The notes beneath the pieces were generated by a model that was not told where the DNA came from, did no database searches, and saw nothing but the letters and a program-made list of their open reading frames with translations. A stretch of 11,083 nucleotides of DNA from Chloroflexota bacterium (GTDB taxonomy: Bacteria; Chloroflexota; Dehalococcoidia; Lucifugimonadales; VGZR01): assembly GCA_027625225.1 (NCBI GenBank), contig JAQBWG010000036.1, positions 1 through 11,083 of the forward strand, written 5' to 3'. The position numbers and the translations under genes were made by a program. Position 1 is the stretch's first letter. Each line of letters starts with the position of its first letter. Shown one piece after another: positions 1 through 6,299 of this stretch.

Positions 1-689
1 TCGAAAAAGACCGTAGCCATCCCAGAAAGCGCTCACGCCCCATAGCATCCGGCCGCCTGCACGTCACAACCGCCACGTTAGCCGCCGCCGCCCTCATCAG
101 CATCGCACTCGCCTTCTCCTTCGTCCTGTCCATCTCTTTCGGAGGAGTCGCCGCTGGGTACCTCGCCCTCATGCTCTTTTACACCCTTTGGTTAAAGCAC
201 ATAGTTCTATTGGACGTCTTCTCCATCAGCGCTGGTTTCGTCCTGCGCGCCGTGGCCGGTGCCGCCGTCATCGATGCCCCCATCTCCCCGTGGCTGTACA
301 TCTGTACCGGACTCGGAGCGCTCCTGATAGCGCTCGGCAAGCGCCGCAGCGAGATTGAAAACGCCGGAGCTGCGGCAGCAACCCAACGCGACTCCCTCGA
401 AAGCTACTCACGAAAGCTCATAGACCAGTTCATCGCCATCGTTGCGCCGTCCACCCTTCTTGCCTACACCCTGTACACCTTCACCGCACCCAACCTGCCC
501 GACAACCATGCGATGATGCTCACCATCCCCTTCGTGGTCTACGGCCTCTTCCGTTACCTGTACCTCGTACACACCCGCAACGCCGGCGAGACTCCCGAAG
601 AAATCCTCCTTGCAGATAAGCCATTGCTCGCTTCCATCACCCTCTGGCTTGCCACCGCCGCCGTCATTCTCGTGGTCGTGCGGAACTAG
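1..689 (+). CDS. UbiA-family prenyltransferase, decaprenyl-phosphate phosphoribosyltransferase-like (5' end missing)
   Basis: The reading frame is open from base 3 to the TAG at 687-689, so the N-terminus lies outside the window. The first visible residues, D-R-x-H-P-x-K-x-x-R-P-I-A-S-G, match the end of the first Asp-rich loop of UbiA enzymes in the form seen in decaprenyl-phosphate phosphoribosyltransferases (DPPR synthases). Further on, LKH-x-V-x-LDV followed by GFVLRAVAGA and later GKRRSE also fit that subgroup. Several hydrophobic helices follow, including a last one ending in VVVRN, so this is an integral membrane protein. The family transfers phosphoribose from PRPP to a polyprenyl phosphate, giving a precursor of arabinose or related sugars for envelope glycans. 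The next gene begins 6 bases after the stop, which suggests co-transcription. A different UbiA substrate, such as a quinone or other aromatic acceptor, cannot be excluded because the first catalytic motif is not visible. Confidence 0.82.
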   Translation, partial: EKDRSHPRKRSRPIASGRLHVTTATLAAAALISIALAFSFVLSISFGGVAAGYLALMLFYTLWLKHIVLLDVFSISAGFVLRAVAGAAVIDAPISPWLYICTGLGALLIALGKRRSEIENAGAAAATQRDSLESYSRKLIDQFIAIVAPSTLLAYTLYTFTAPNLPDNHAMMLTIPFVVYGLFRYLYLVHTRNAGETPEEILLADKPLLASITLWLATAAVILVVVRN

Positions 690-695
690 CGCGTC

Positions 696-2744
696 GTGGC
701 TCCCCCACAAGACATTTTCGGCGCTATTCCCACCTGGATAGGTGTGTATCTGCTATCAGCTCTCGCCTTCGCCGCCGCCGGATTCGTGCTCTACCGTCGT
801 GCAATCCAACCCATACTGCTTGGCAAACCCTCCAAACGATTCGACAGGCCCCTGACCCGTCTCCTCGGCGCAATCGGGCCTGTCTTCGGACAACGTAAAG
901 TCCTGCAAAGCGTGTCGCTCAAAGACAAGGCTGGACTGGCCCACCTGTTCATCTTCTGGGGATTCCTGTCCTTCTCACTGAGTTATGTTCTTCTCATCTA
1001 CGCCGATTCGATATGGCGGCCGTTCTCGTCAAAAATCCTGTCTCCGACCGGGTTGGAAGTCTTCACCTGGTATCTGGAGATACTCGCCGTCGGATTCCTC
1101 TTCGTTCTGGCATGGGGAGCCGCCCGACGCTGGGTGGCTAAGCCCCGCCGCCTTTCTTTTGACCTGACCCAAAAAAGCGACGCCGCCATCATCATGGCTC
1201 TCATAGCCGCACTCATGCTCTGTAGTCTCCTCGCCGGCATCTTCTACGTGGCGGCAGGTGGGGACGGCCCCGAAGCGGCGGCGCCCATCGGCGGTGGCAT
1301 CGGTCGTGCCCTGTCCGATGCTGGATTCTCAACGGATGTCGCCAACGGACTCCACGGCTTCTTCTGGTGGCTCCATCTCGGCATCATCCTCGGCTTCGCC
1401 ATCTACATCCCGCTCTCCAAGCACATGCACCTCATCGGCGCGCCCATCAGCTTCTTCATGCGCTCCCTCGAACCTCGCGGCACCATAGACACGCCCGCAG
1501 ACCTGGAAACTGTGGAGAGCTTCGGTGCGGCACGCGTACAGGACTTCACCTGGAAGGAACTGCTCGACGGCTACGCCTGCGCCGTCTGCGGGAGCTGTAC
1601 CGACGTATGCCCCGCCAACCTCACCGGCAAAATTCTGTCGCCCATGCACATCGTGGAAAACCTCAAAGAGCACGTTCTGGAGACAGGCCCCGCCCTGGCT
1701 AACGGACAGGATGTTCAAGCCGAGAAGCCGCTAATCGGACGCTGGATACAGCAGGAGGCTATCTGGGACTGCCTCACCTGTGGCGCATGCGTACAGGAAT
1801 GCCCCGTCGGCGTCGAGCACATCAATACCATCATCGATGTCCGTCGCCACCTTGTGATGGAAAAGGCGGAGATGCCCGAGTCCGCCCAAAACGCATTGAT
1901 GAGCCTCGAACAACGCGGACACCCCTGGCGCGGCACAACATACACCCGAACGTCATGGGCGGAGGGCTTGGACGTAAAGACCATGACCGAGCACCCCGAG
2001 GCTGAAATCCTCTTGTGGGTAGGATGCACCGCGGCTCTGGAGAAGCGCAGCCAGTCCATCGCCCGCTCAATGGCCCGTGTCCTCCAACGGGCAGGTGTAG
2101 ACTTCGCCATCCTCGGCGAGGAGGAAATGTGTACCGGCGACCCCGCCCTCCGAATGGGGAACGAATACCTCTATCAGATACTGGCGAACCAGAACATCGA
2201 GACGCTGACTCGATACGACGTCAAGAAAATCCTTACCGTCTGCCCCCACTGCTTCAACACCATGAAGAACGAGTATCCCCACCTGGGCGGCAACTTCGAG
2301 GTCGTTCACTACACCCAGTTCGTCGATGAACTCATCCAGCAAGGTAAACTCAAGGCCGCTGTCACCCTTCAGGGCAACGTCGCCTACCACGACTCCTGCT
2401 ACCTCGGTCGCCATAACGGCATTTACGACGAACCCCGCCAGATAGCCAAGGCCATCCCCGGCCTTGAGCTTGTCGAGATGAAGCGATGCCGCCAGCAAGG
2501 CTTTTGTTGCGGTGCGGGTGGCGGGCACATGTGGATGGAAGAAAGCCGCGGCGAGCGCGTAAATCACGTCCGGGGCGATCAGTTTCTGGAAACCGACGCG
2601 GATACCGTCGCCGTTTCCTGTCCCTTCTGTCTACAGATGTTCACCGAAGCCATCGAAAGCAAAGGCCTGGAGGGTAAAAAGCAGGCCCGCGACCTCGTCG
2701 AAATCCTGGCTGACAGCTTGGAAGCACCCGGCCATGACGACTGA
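696..2744 (+). CDS. Membrane-anchored heterodisulfide reductase-like Fe-S oxidoreductase (NarI-like + 2x[4Fe-4S] + two CCG domains)
   Basis: This 682-residue protein fuses three modules. Residues 1-255 carry about five hydrophobic helices, with histidines H83, H220, H227, H243 and H245 placed like heme b ligands in NarI/HdrE-type cytochromes. Residues 295-305 (C295, C298, C301, C305) and 359-369 (C359, C362, C365, C369) form two ferredoxin-type CxxCxxCxxxCP motifs. The C-terminal half has two cysteine-rich CCG domains: C444, C479, C516 and C519; then C568, C604-C605, C642 and C645. These resemble HdrB/HdrD and GlpC/LutA-type modules. The family moves electrons between membrane quinone and a cytoplasmic thiol/disulfide or other Fe-S partner; the exact partner is unknown here. 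No HdrA, flavin subunit or EtfAB gene is nearby in the window. The GTG start, six bases after the previous stop, has no clear Shine-Dalgarno, so translation may be coupled. The end overlaps the next gene by 11 bases. Confidence 0.88.
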   Translation: MAPPQDIFGAIPTWIGVYLLSALAFAAAGFVLYRRAIQPILLGKPSKRFDRPLTRLLGAIGPVFGQRKVLQSVSLKDKAGLAHLFIFWGFLSFSLSYVLLIYADSIWRPFSSKILSPTGLEVFTWYLEILAVGFLFVLAWGAARRWVAKPRRLSFDLTQKSDAAIIMALIAALMLCSLLAGIFYVAAGGDGPEAAAPIGGGIGRALSDAGFSTDVANGLHGFFWWLHLGIILGFAIYIPLSKHMHLIGAPISFFMRSLEPRGTIDTPADLETVESFGAARVQDFTWKELLDGYACAVCGSCTDVCPANLTGKILSPMHIVENLKEHVLETGPALANGQDVQAEKPLIGRWIQQEAIWDCLTCGACVQECPVGVEHINTIIDVRRHLVMEKAEMPESAQNALMSLEQRGHPWRGTTYTRTSWAEGLDVKTMTEHPEAEILLWVGCTAALEKRSQSIARSMARVLQRAGVDFAILGEEEMCTGDPALRMGNEYLYQILANQNIETLTRYDVKKILTVCPHCFNTMKNEYPHLGGNFEVVHYTQFVDELIQQGKLKAAVTLQGNVAYHDSCYLGRHNGIYDEPRQIAKAIPGLELVEMKRCRQQGFCCGAGGGHMWMEESRGERVNHVRGDQFLETDADTVAVSCPFCLQMFTEAIESKGLEGKKQARDLVEILADSLEAPGHDD

Positions 2745-4230
2745 CATCAACACAATCTTTCGGACGATGACCGCTCAGCGCGTCAACCCTGTCATCAAAG
2801 CCGACGCCGTCGAAACATTCGTCGGCCACCCCCTGAACTACTGGTGCGACCTCTACGCTCCCGAAGAAAACAAAGACCCTATGACCGACTTCCAGCAGAT
2901 GCTCTTCGATTTCGGCCAGGAGCATCAGGCCAAATCGCAAGCCCAGCTTGTCGGCAAAGCTACACAAGTGGTGGACGGCACCGAATTGGAACGCTTCCAA
3001 AAGACCCTCTTGTTCATGGCCCAGGGAGTCGAGGCCCTGGCCAACATGCCCCTCTTCTGCCTACCCCTCGGCCTGCAAGGCCGCCCCGACCTCCTTGTGC
3101 GCGTAGATGGCGTGCAGTCGCGGTTCGGCAATCACGCCTACATCGTCTACGAAATCAAATCTGCCAAGAACATCAGAACCTCACACCGTCTCCAGGCCGC
3201 CGTCTACAACCGCATGCTCGGACAGGTACAGGGCTGGGAACCGCCGGAATTCTTTATCGTCGGGCAGGACATGGAACCGGTTTCGGTGGAGATGTCCGAG
3301 GTCGCTGACGACCTGGACGACGCCCTGGACGCGATGCGCGCGGTCGCTAGGGGCAAAACCATTTCACCCTGTTACAACGCCGCAAGATGGCCGTGGGAAG
3401 GCCAGATCAACAATCTGGCTATTCAGGCCAACGACGTTTCGCTCGTATCCGGAGTCGGATACTCCACCCGAAATCTTCTCGTAGAAGCCGGATTCCGCAC
3501 TGTTGCAAATGTTGCCCTGGCACACGAAGAGGTACTGGCAACCGTCAAGGGCATTGGCGCGGCAAAGGCGCACAGAATCAGCACATCGGCACGCGCGCTT
3601 ACCCAGAAAAATGTTGTCCCCAGGAGGCAAGTGGAAAAACCTTTGGCGGGAGAGACGCAGGTTTTTCTCGACCTCGAGGGCTCCCTTCCGGGACTCGACG
3701 ATGAAGGGATGGAGGTCAACAACTACCTTATCGGAAACGTTGTGCGTCGTAACGGGTCACAGGCCGAGTTTGTGCCTTTTTTTGCGGATTCACCGAGTGG
3801 TGAGGGAGAAAACCTGAACCAGTTCCTGGAGTGGGCGTTTGAACTCCCCGACCCTGTTTTTTATCACTGGCACGATTATGAACGAACACACCTGCGCAAG
3901 ATGAGCGAGCGGTACGGGATGGACGGCAAGTTGGCCTCGAACGTCCTGAACAGGCTCGAAGACCTCAGGCCGTTGGTGGTCAACTCTTTCGCATTTCCCA
4001 CCTATGGAGAAGGGTTGAAACCAATAGCCAAGCACCTGGGTTTTTCATGGCGCCAGGATGACGTGGACGCGATGGGATCGGTGGCGCTGTACATGAATTA
4101 CACCAGGTCGGCGGGAAGGGATACACAGGCCAAAAACCGCATTCTGACGTACAACGAGGACGACTGCTTCGCCACCATGCACGTCTTCGACTGGTTCATG
4201 CAGCAGGCGTCATCGCCAGCCAGAACCTAG
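2734..4230 (+). CDS. TM0106-family RecB-like nuclease with HhH and RNase H-like (YprB-type) domains
   Basis: The 498-residue product has the layout of the TM0106 family of putative nucleases. The N-terminal half is a RecB/Cas4-like PD-(D/E)xK domain: GRPDLL with D119, then YEIKS with E140 and K142, then a Q-A-A-V-Y-N-R helix typical of RecB nucleases. Residues about 232-289 hold paired helix-hairpin-helix motifs (SGVGYST and VKGIGAAKAHRI) for DNA binding. The C-terminal part is an RNase H-fold exonuclease domain with DLEG (D313, E315), HWHDYER and YNEDDC (D476, D477). I see no N-terminal cysteine set for the Fe-S cluster found in Cas4/AddB relatives. A role in DNA repair or processing is inferred from the family; I am not aware of a well-established substrate. 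The ATG at 2734 lies inside the previous gene, indicating translational coupling. Codon choice shifts from strongly C-ending in the nuclease half to more G/T-ending after about position 3640. No cas, add or other DNA-repair genes are adjacent. Confidence 0.88.
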   Translation: MTTDINTIFRTMTAQRVNPVIKADAVETFVGHPLNYWCDLYAPEENKDPMTDFQQMLFDFGQEHQAKSQAQLVGKATQVVDGTELERFQKTLLFMAQGVEALANMPLFCLPLGLQGRPDLLVRVDGVQSRFGNHAYIVYEIKSAKNIRTSHRLQAAVYNRMLGQVQGWEPPEFFIVGQDMEPVSVEMSEVADDLDDALDAMRAVARGKTISPCYNAARWPWEGQINNLAIQANDVSLVSGVGYSTRNLLVEAGFRTVANVALAHEEVLATVKGIGAAKAHRISTSARALTQKNVVPRRQVEKPLAGETQVFLDLEGSLPGLDDEGMEVNNYLIGNVVRRNGSQAEFVPFFADSPSGEGENLNQFLEWAFELPDPVFYHWHDYERTHLRKMSERYGMDGKLASNVLNRLEDLRPLVVNSFAFPTYGEGLKPIAKHLGFSWRQDDVDAMGSVALYMNYTRSAGRDTQAKNRILTYNEDDCFATMHVFDWFMQQASSPART

Positions 4231-4592
4231 CTAACCGGCCCGCTCAACAGCTTGGGAAGAGTCTTGTTGAACTCCGCCTTCGAGAGCACGGAATCGCAGC
4301 CGATAGCCTTCGCCTCTTCCAGAAGGGCAACGTCGGCATGCGGGCCGAAGGCTATCATCCGAACCGGGTCCTTCTTGTCTTCACGCAAGCCGCGAACGAT
4401 GCTCGTCCAGAAGTCCCTCTCCCCTTCGAGGTCAACCAGCACGAAGGATGCTCCACCCTCGTCATAGGCGTTCCAGAAGTCCGACTCGCTCGTCGTCATA
4501 CGCAGAGTGAGACCGCTTGCGGACGCGGCGCTATGTATCCTGGGCACGAAGAACAGGTTGGTACTGACCAGCAGTACTCTAGGCAGAGCCAT
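4227..4592 (-). CDS. CheY-like receiver-domain protein, stand-alone and lacking the acidic pair
   Basis: I chose the ATG at 4592, giving 121 residues. A longer open frame extends upstream, but that part only mirrors the aquaporin gene in another frame. The protein has the alternating beta/alpha pattern of a receiver: LLVS strand, FVLVDLEG strand with D54 at the phospho-acceptor position, MIAFGP strand, and VLSK with K105 at the conserved lysine position. The acidic pair that normally binds Mg2+ after strand 1 is absent (S10-T11-N12). FGPHADxxLLEEAKAIGCDSVL with a downstream basic/Phe segment resembles a group of stand-alone receiver-like proteins I recall from other bacteria. There is no output domain. 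Phosphorylation is therefore doubtful, and it may act as a binding module. The start overlaps the aquaporin stop by 14 bases, so the two are probably translated together. The stop codon shares the CTAG at 4227-4230 with the convergent nuclease gene. Confidence 0.7.
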   Translation of the reverse strand: MALPRVLLVSTNLFFVPRIHSAASASGLTLRMTTSESDFWNAYDEGGASFVLVDLEGERDFWTSIVRGLREDKKDPVRMIAFGPHADVALLEEAKAIGCDSVLSKAEFNKTLPKLLSGPVS

Positions 4593-5307
4593 TCCTGTCA
4601 GATGCAAACAGCGCCTGGTACACAGATGCGGCCAGTCCTCCACCAAGCAGCGGCCCGACCCAGTAGATCCAGTGGTCGGCCCACGCTCCGGAGAACACCG
4701 CAGGCCCAAGGCTTCGGGCCGGCTTGATGCCCGCGCCGGTCAACGGGACGGCTACCAGATGTGCAGCCATGACCGCAAAGCCGATGGCTATCGGCGCAAG
4801 CGCACCGGCACCCCGTTTATCCATAGCTGCCGCGAATATGACGAACACCAGCAGGAAGGTGAGGATGATTTCGGTAAGCAGGCCCATCCCGACGCTTACG
4901 TCGGTGCCAAGCCCGTGCGCGCCCAGGTTTCCCTGTGCAGCTTCCGGAGCGACTATCCATAGCAGCAACGCACCCACGATTGCCCCGGCGAGTTGCATGA
5001 CGATGAACATGCCGCCCTTTATGGGAGTGATTTTCTTGGTAATGATTGCCCCGACGGTTACCGCGGGATTGATGTGTCCGCCCGAGATGTGCGCGGTGGC
5101 GAAAACCAGAAGTGTTATCGCAATGCCGTGTGCCAGAGCGATAGCCACCAGCCGGCCCGCGTCCAGCGTCCCGCCCGTAGCGATTCCGCTGGCGACTACG
5201 GAGCCGCAACCGATGAAGATGAACAGCATGGTGGCCACGAATTCGGCCAGGGAATCACGCCACGCGTTGATATCAAAAAGTTCACTGGTTTGTGCCTGAC
5301 TGGTCAT
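4579..5307 (-). CDS. MIP/aquaporin family channel with a KPA second motif
   Basis: This is an integral membrane channel of 242 residues with the usual six-helix, two-half-helix MIP layout. The first motif is intact (SGGHINPAVTVG, N80-P81-A82). The second reads GAGIKPARSLGPA: K195-P196-A197-R198 instead of NPAR, with codon AAG on the coding strand. By alignment with AqpZ from memory, the aromatic/arginine filter would be H60, H183, A192 and R198. The Arg and the helix-5 His fit a water channel, while the helix-2 His is more like plant TIP channels. The start is the ATG at 5307 because GGAGG lies five bases upstream; ATG at 5319 and TTG at 5322 are in frame but have no such site. The length matches the family. 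The neighbours are galU upstream and the receiver-like gene overlapping its end. The substrate (water, glycerol, ammonia or other) cannot be assigned with a Lys in the pore motif. Confidence 0.9.
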   Translation of the reverse strand: MTSQAQTSELFDINAWRDSLAEFVATMLFIFIGCGSVVASGIATGGTLDAGRLVAIALAHGIAITLLVFATAHISGGHINPAVTVGAIITKKITPIKGGMFIVMQLAGAIVGALLLWIVAPEAAQGNLGAHGLGTDVSVGMGLLTEIILTFLLVFVIFAAAMDKRGAGALAPIAIGFAVMAAHLVAVPLTGAGIKPARSLGPAVFSGAWADHWIYWVGPLLGGGLAASVYQALFASDRNGSA

Positions 5308-5312
5308 TCTTG

Positions 5313-5317
5313 CCTCC
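5313..5317 (-). promoter_or_regulatory. Ribosome binding site deciding the aquaporin start
   Basis: On the minus strand GGAGG is followed by CAAGA and then ATG at 5307. This is a near-ideal Shine-Dalgarno at five-base spacing. It supports the internal ATG over the in-frame ATG at 5319 and TTG at 5322, because the site lies inside the coding sequence those starts would give. Confidence 0.75.
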
Positions 5318-5373
5318 ATCAAAAGGGTTAAACGAAGTGGAGAAAGTTACCCGCTTATACCCAAGCGGCAGCT

Positions 5374-5403
5374 ATGGTACCGACCGTGGGAGCAGCGTGT
5401 CAA
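5374..5403 (-). promoter_or_regulatory. Candidate sigma70-type promoter for the aquaporin gene
   Basis: On the minus strand a perfect TTGACA (5403-5398) begins two bases after the galU stop. It is followed after 18 bases by TACCAT (5379-5374), four of six matches to TATAAT. Transcription would start near 5367, leaving a leader of about 60 bases before the aquaporin ATG. A perfect six-base inverted repeat, CCGCTT/AAGCGG (5351-5356 and 5363-5368), falls at or just after the expected start site. This would let the channel and receiver pair be transcribed apart from galU. It is a prediction from sequence alone. Confidence 0.4.
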
Positions 5404-5405
5404 CG

Positions 5406-6272
5406 CTATTTCCGGTCGTCTAAAAGGCCACGAAGCCATTGACGCAGGTCGTCATCGCCCCGATGCAGTGCTTCGTAGACAGATGCTTTCACCAAACCAG
5501 AGGGGACGCCTACGTCTATGTGGACTCCTGGGAATTCGTAGGCGTAGACGCCTTTTTTCTGGGCGAGTGCGTTGATGGCGTCGGTCAGTTGTATTTCTCC
5601 GAGTGCGCCGGGCTTGCCGTTTTCGAGCTCGGAAAAAACTTGCGGGTCGAGGACGTATCGCCCGATGACTCCCAGACGGGACGGTGCGTCTTCGAGTCTG
5701 GGTTTTTCCACCATCCGTTTCACCCGGATGAGGTTTCCCGCCAGATGCTCAGGGTCGATGATGCCCAAGTTAGGGACACGCTCCGGGGTTGCCTCGCGCA
5801 CGGCGATGACGCTGCCCTGATGTTGCTCATATATTGCCGTCATGTCCCGGATGGTCGGTTTTTCCGCCCAGATGAGGTCGTCGGGGAGGAATACCGCGAA
5901 CGGTTCATCTCCGACGAAGTCCCGTCCCATCAACACTGCATGTCCCAAGCCCAGTGCTTTGGCTTGGTGCACGTAGGTGATATTCGCCATGTCGGAGATG
6001 GCCCGCAAGCGCTGCACCAGTTCGTCCTTACCCTGGCTAGCAAGCGCCTTCTCAAGCTTAGCGTTCGGATTGAAATAGCGGGTGAGCGCTTCCTGTCCTT
6101 CGGAAATCACGATGGCGATGTCGCGGATGCCGGATTGCGCGGCTTCTTCCACCATGTAGTGGATGGAGGGTGTATCCAGTACCGGAAGCAACACTTTGGG
6201 CACAGAACGGGTGACGGGAAGGAACCTGGTGCCAAAACCAGCTGCGGGGATGACGGCCTTACGTACGTTCAT
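5406..6272 (-). CDS. galU: UTP-glucose-1-phosphate uridylyltransferase
   Basis: This 288-residue nucleotidyltransferase would make UDP-glucose from UTP and glucose-1-phosphate in the cytoplasm, supplying envelope glycans and trehalose or glucosyl transfer. It shows the family signatures in order: AVIPAAGFGTRFLP (residues 6-19), VPKVLLPV near 24-31, EGQEAL, LGLGHAV (107-113), VFLPDDLI with D131-D132 for the metal, RMVEKP with K190, GRYVL and GEIQLTDAI (225-233). The length equals that of typical GalU. Two positions differ from the usual pattern: PKV instead of PKE near residue 27, and PGVHIDVG instead of the usual G-x-R-x-D-x-G near residue 250. A related sugar-1-phosphate could therefore be used, although GalU remains the best match. 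The ATG lies 28 bases after the MFS stop and has only a weak ribosome site, which suggests it is in one transcript with that gene. Confidence 0.9.
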   Translation of the reverse strand: MNVRKAVIPAAGFGTRFLPVTRSVPKVLLPVLDTPSIHYMVEEAAQSGIRDIAIVISEGQEALTRYFNPNAKLEKALASQGKDELVQRLRAISDMANITYVHQAKALGLGHAVLMGRDFVGDEPFAVFLPDDLIWAEKPTIRDMTAIYEQHQGSVIAVREATPERVPNLGIIDPEHLAGNLIRVKRMVEKPRLEDAPSRLGVIGRYVLDPQVFSELENGKPGALGEIQLTDAINALAQKKGVYAYEFPGVHIDVGVPSGLVKASVYEALHRGDDDLRQWLRGLLDDRK

Positions 6273-6299
6273 GCTTTACCAGCATCTTCGGACATATAG

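Noticed and set aside
2734..4230. The RecB/Cas4-like nuclease as a sign of a CRISPR or defence locus
   Set aside because: There are no repeats, cas genes, helicases or other defence genes nearby. The domain order is that of the TM0106 family, which occurs widely outside CRISPR loci.
4593..4709. N-terminal extension of the receiver-like frame up to 4709
   Set aside because: This part lies wholly inside the aquaporin gene and reads like an out-of-frame copy of it. The receiver fold begins right at the ATG at 4592.
4724..5299. A 191-codon open frame on the plus strand opposite the aquaporin gene
   Set aside because: Low-complexity translation rich in Ala, Met, Pro and Ser, caused by the codon composition of the channel gene; no ribosome site and no family match.
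5351..5368. CCGCTT/AAGCGG hairpin after galU as an intrinsic terminator
   Set aside because: The six-base stem is perfect, but no T-run follows it on the minus strand, so I mention it only with the aquaporin promoter.
5439..6299. A 286-codon open frame on the plus strand opposite galU
   Set aside because: It is a mirror of the GalU coding frame. Its translation has no recognisable domain, while the minus-strand frame carries all GalU motifs.
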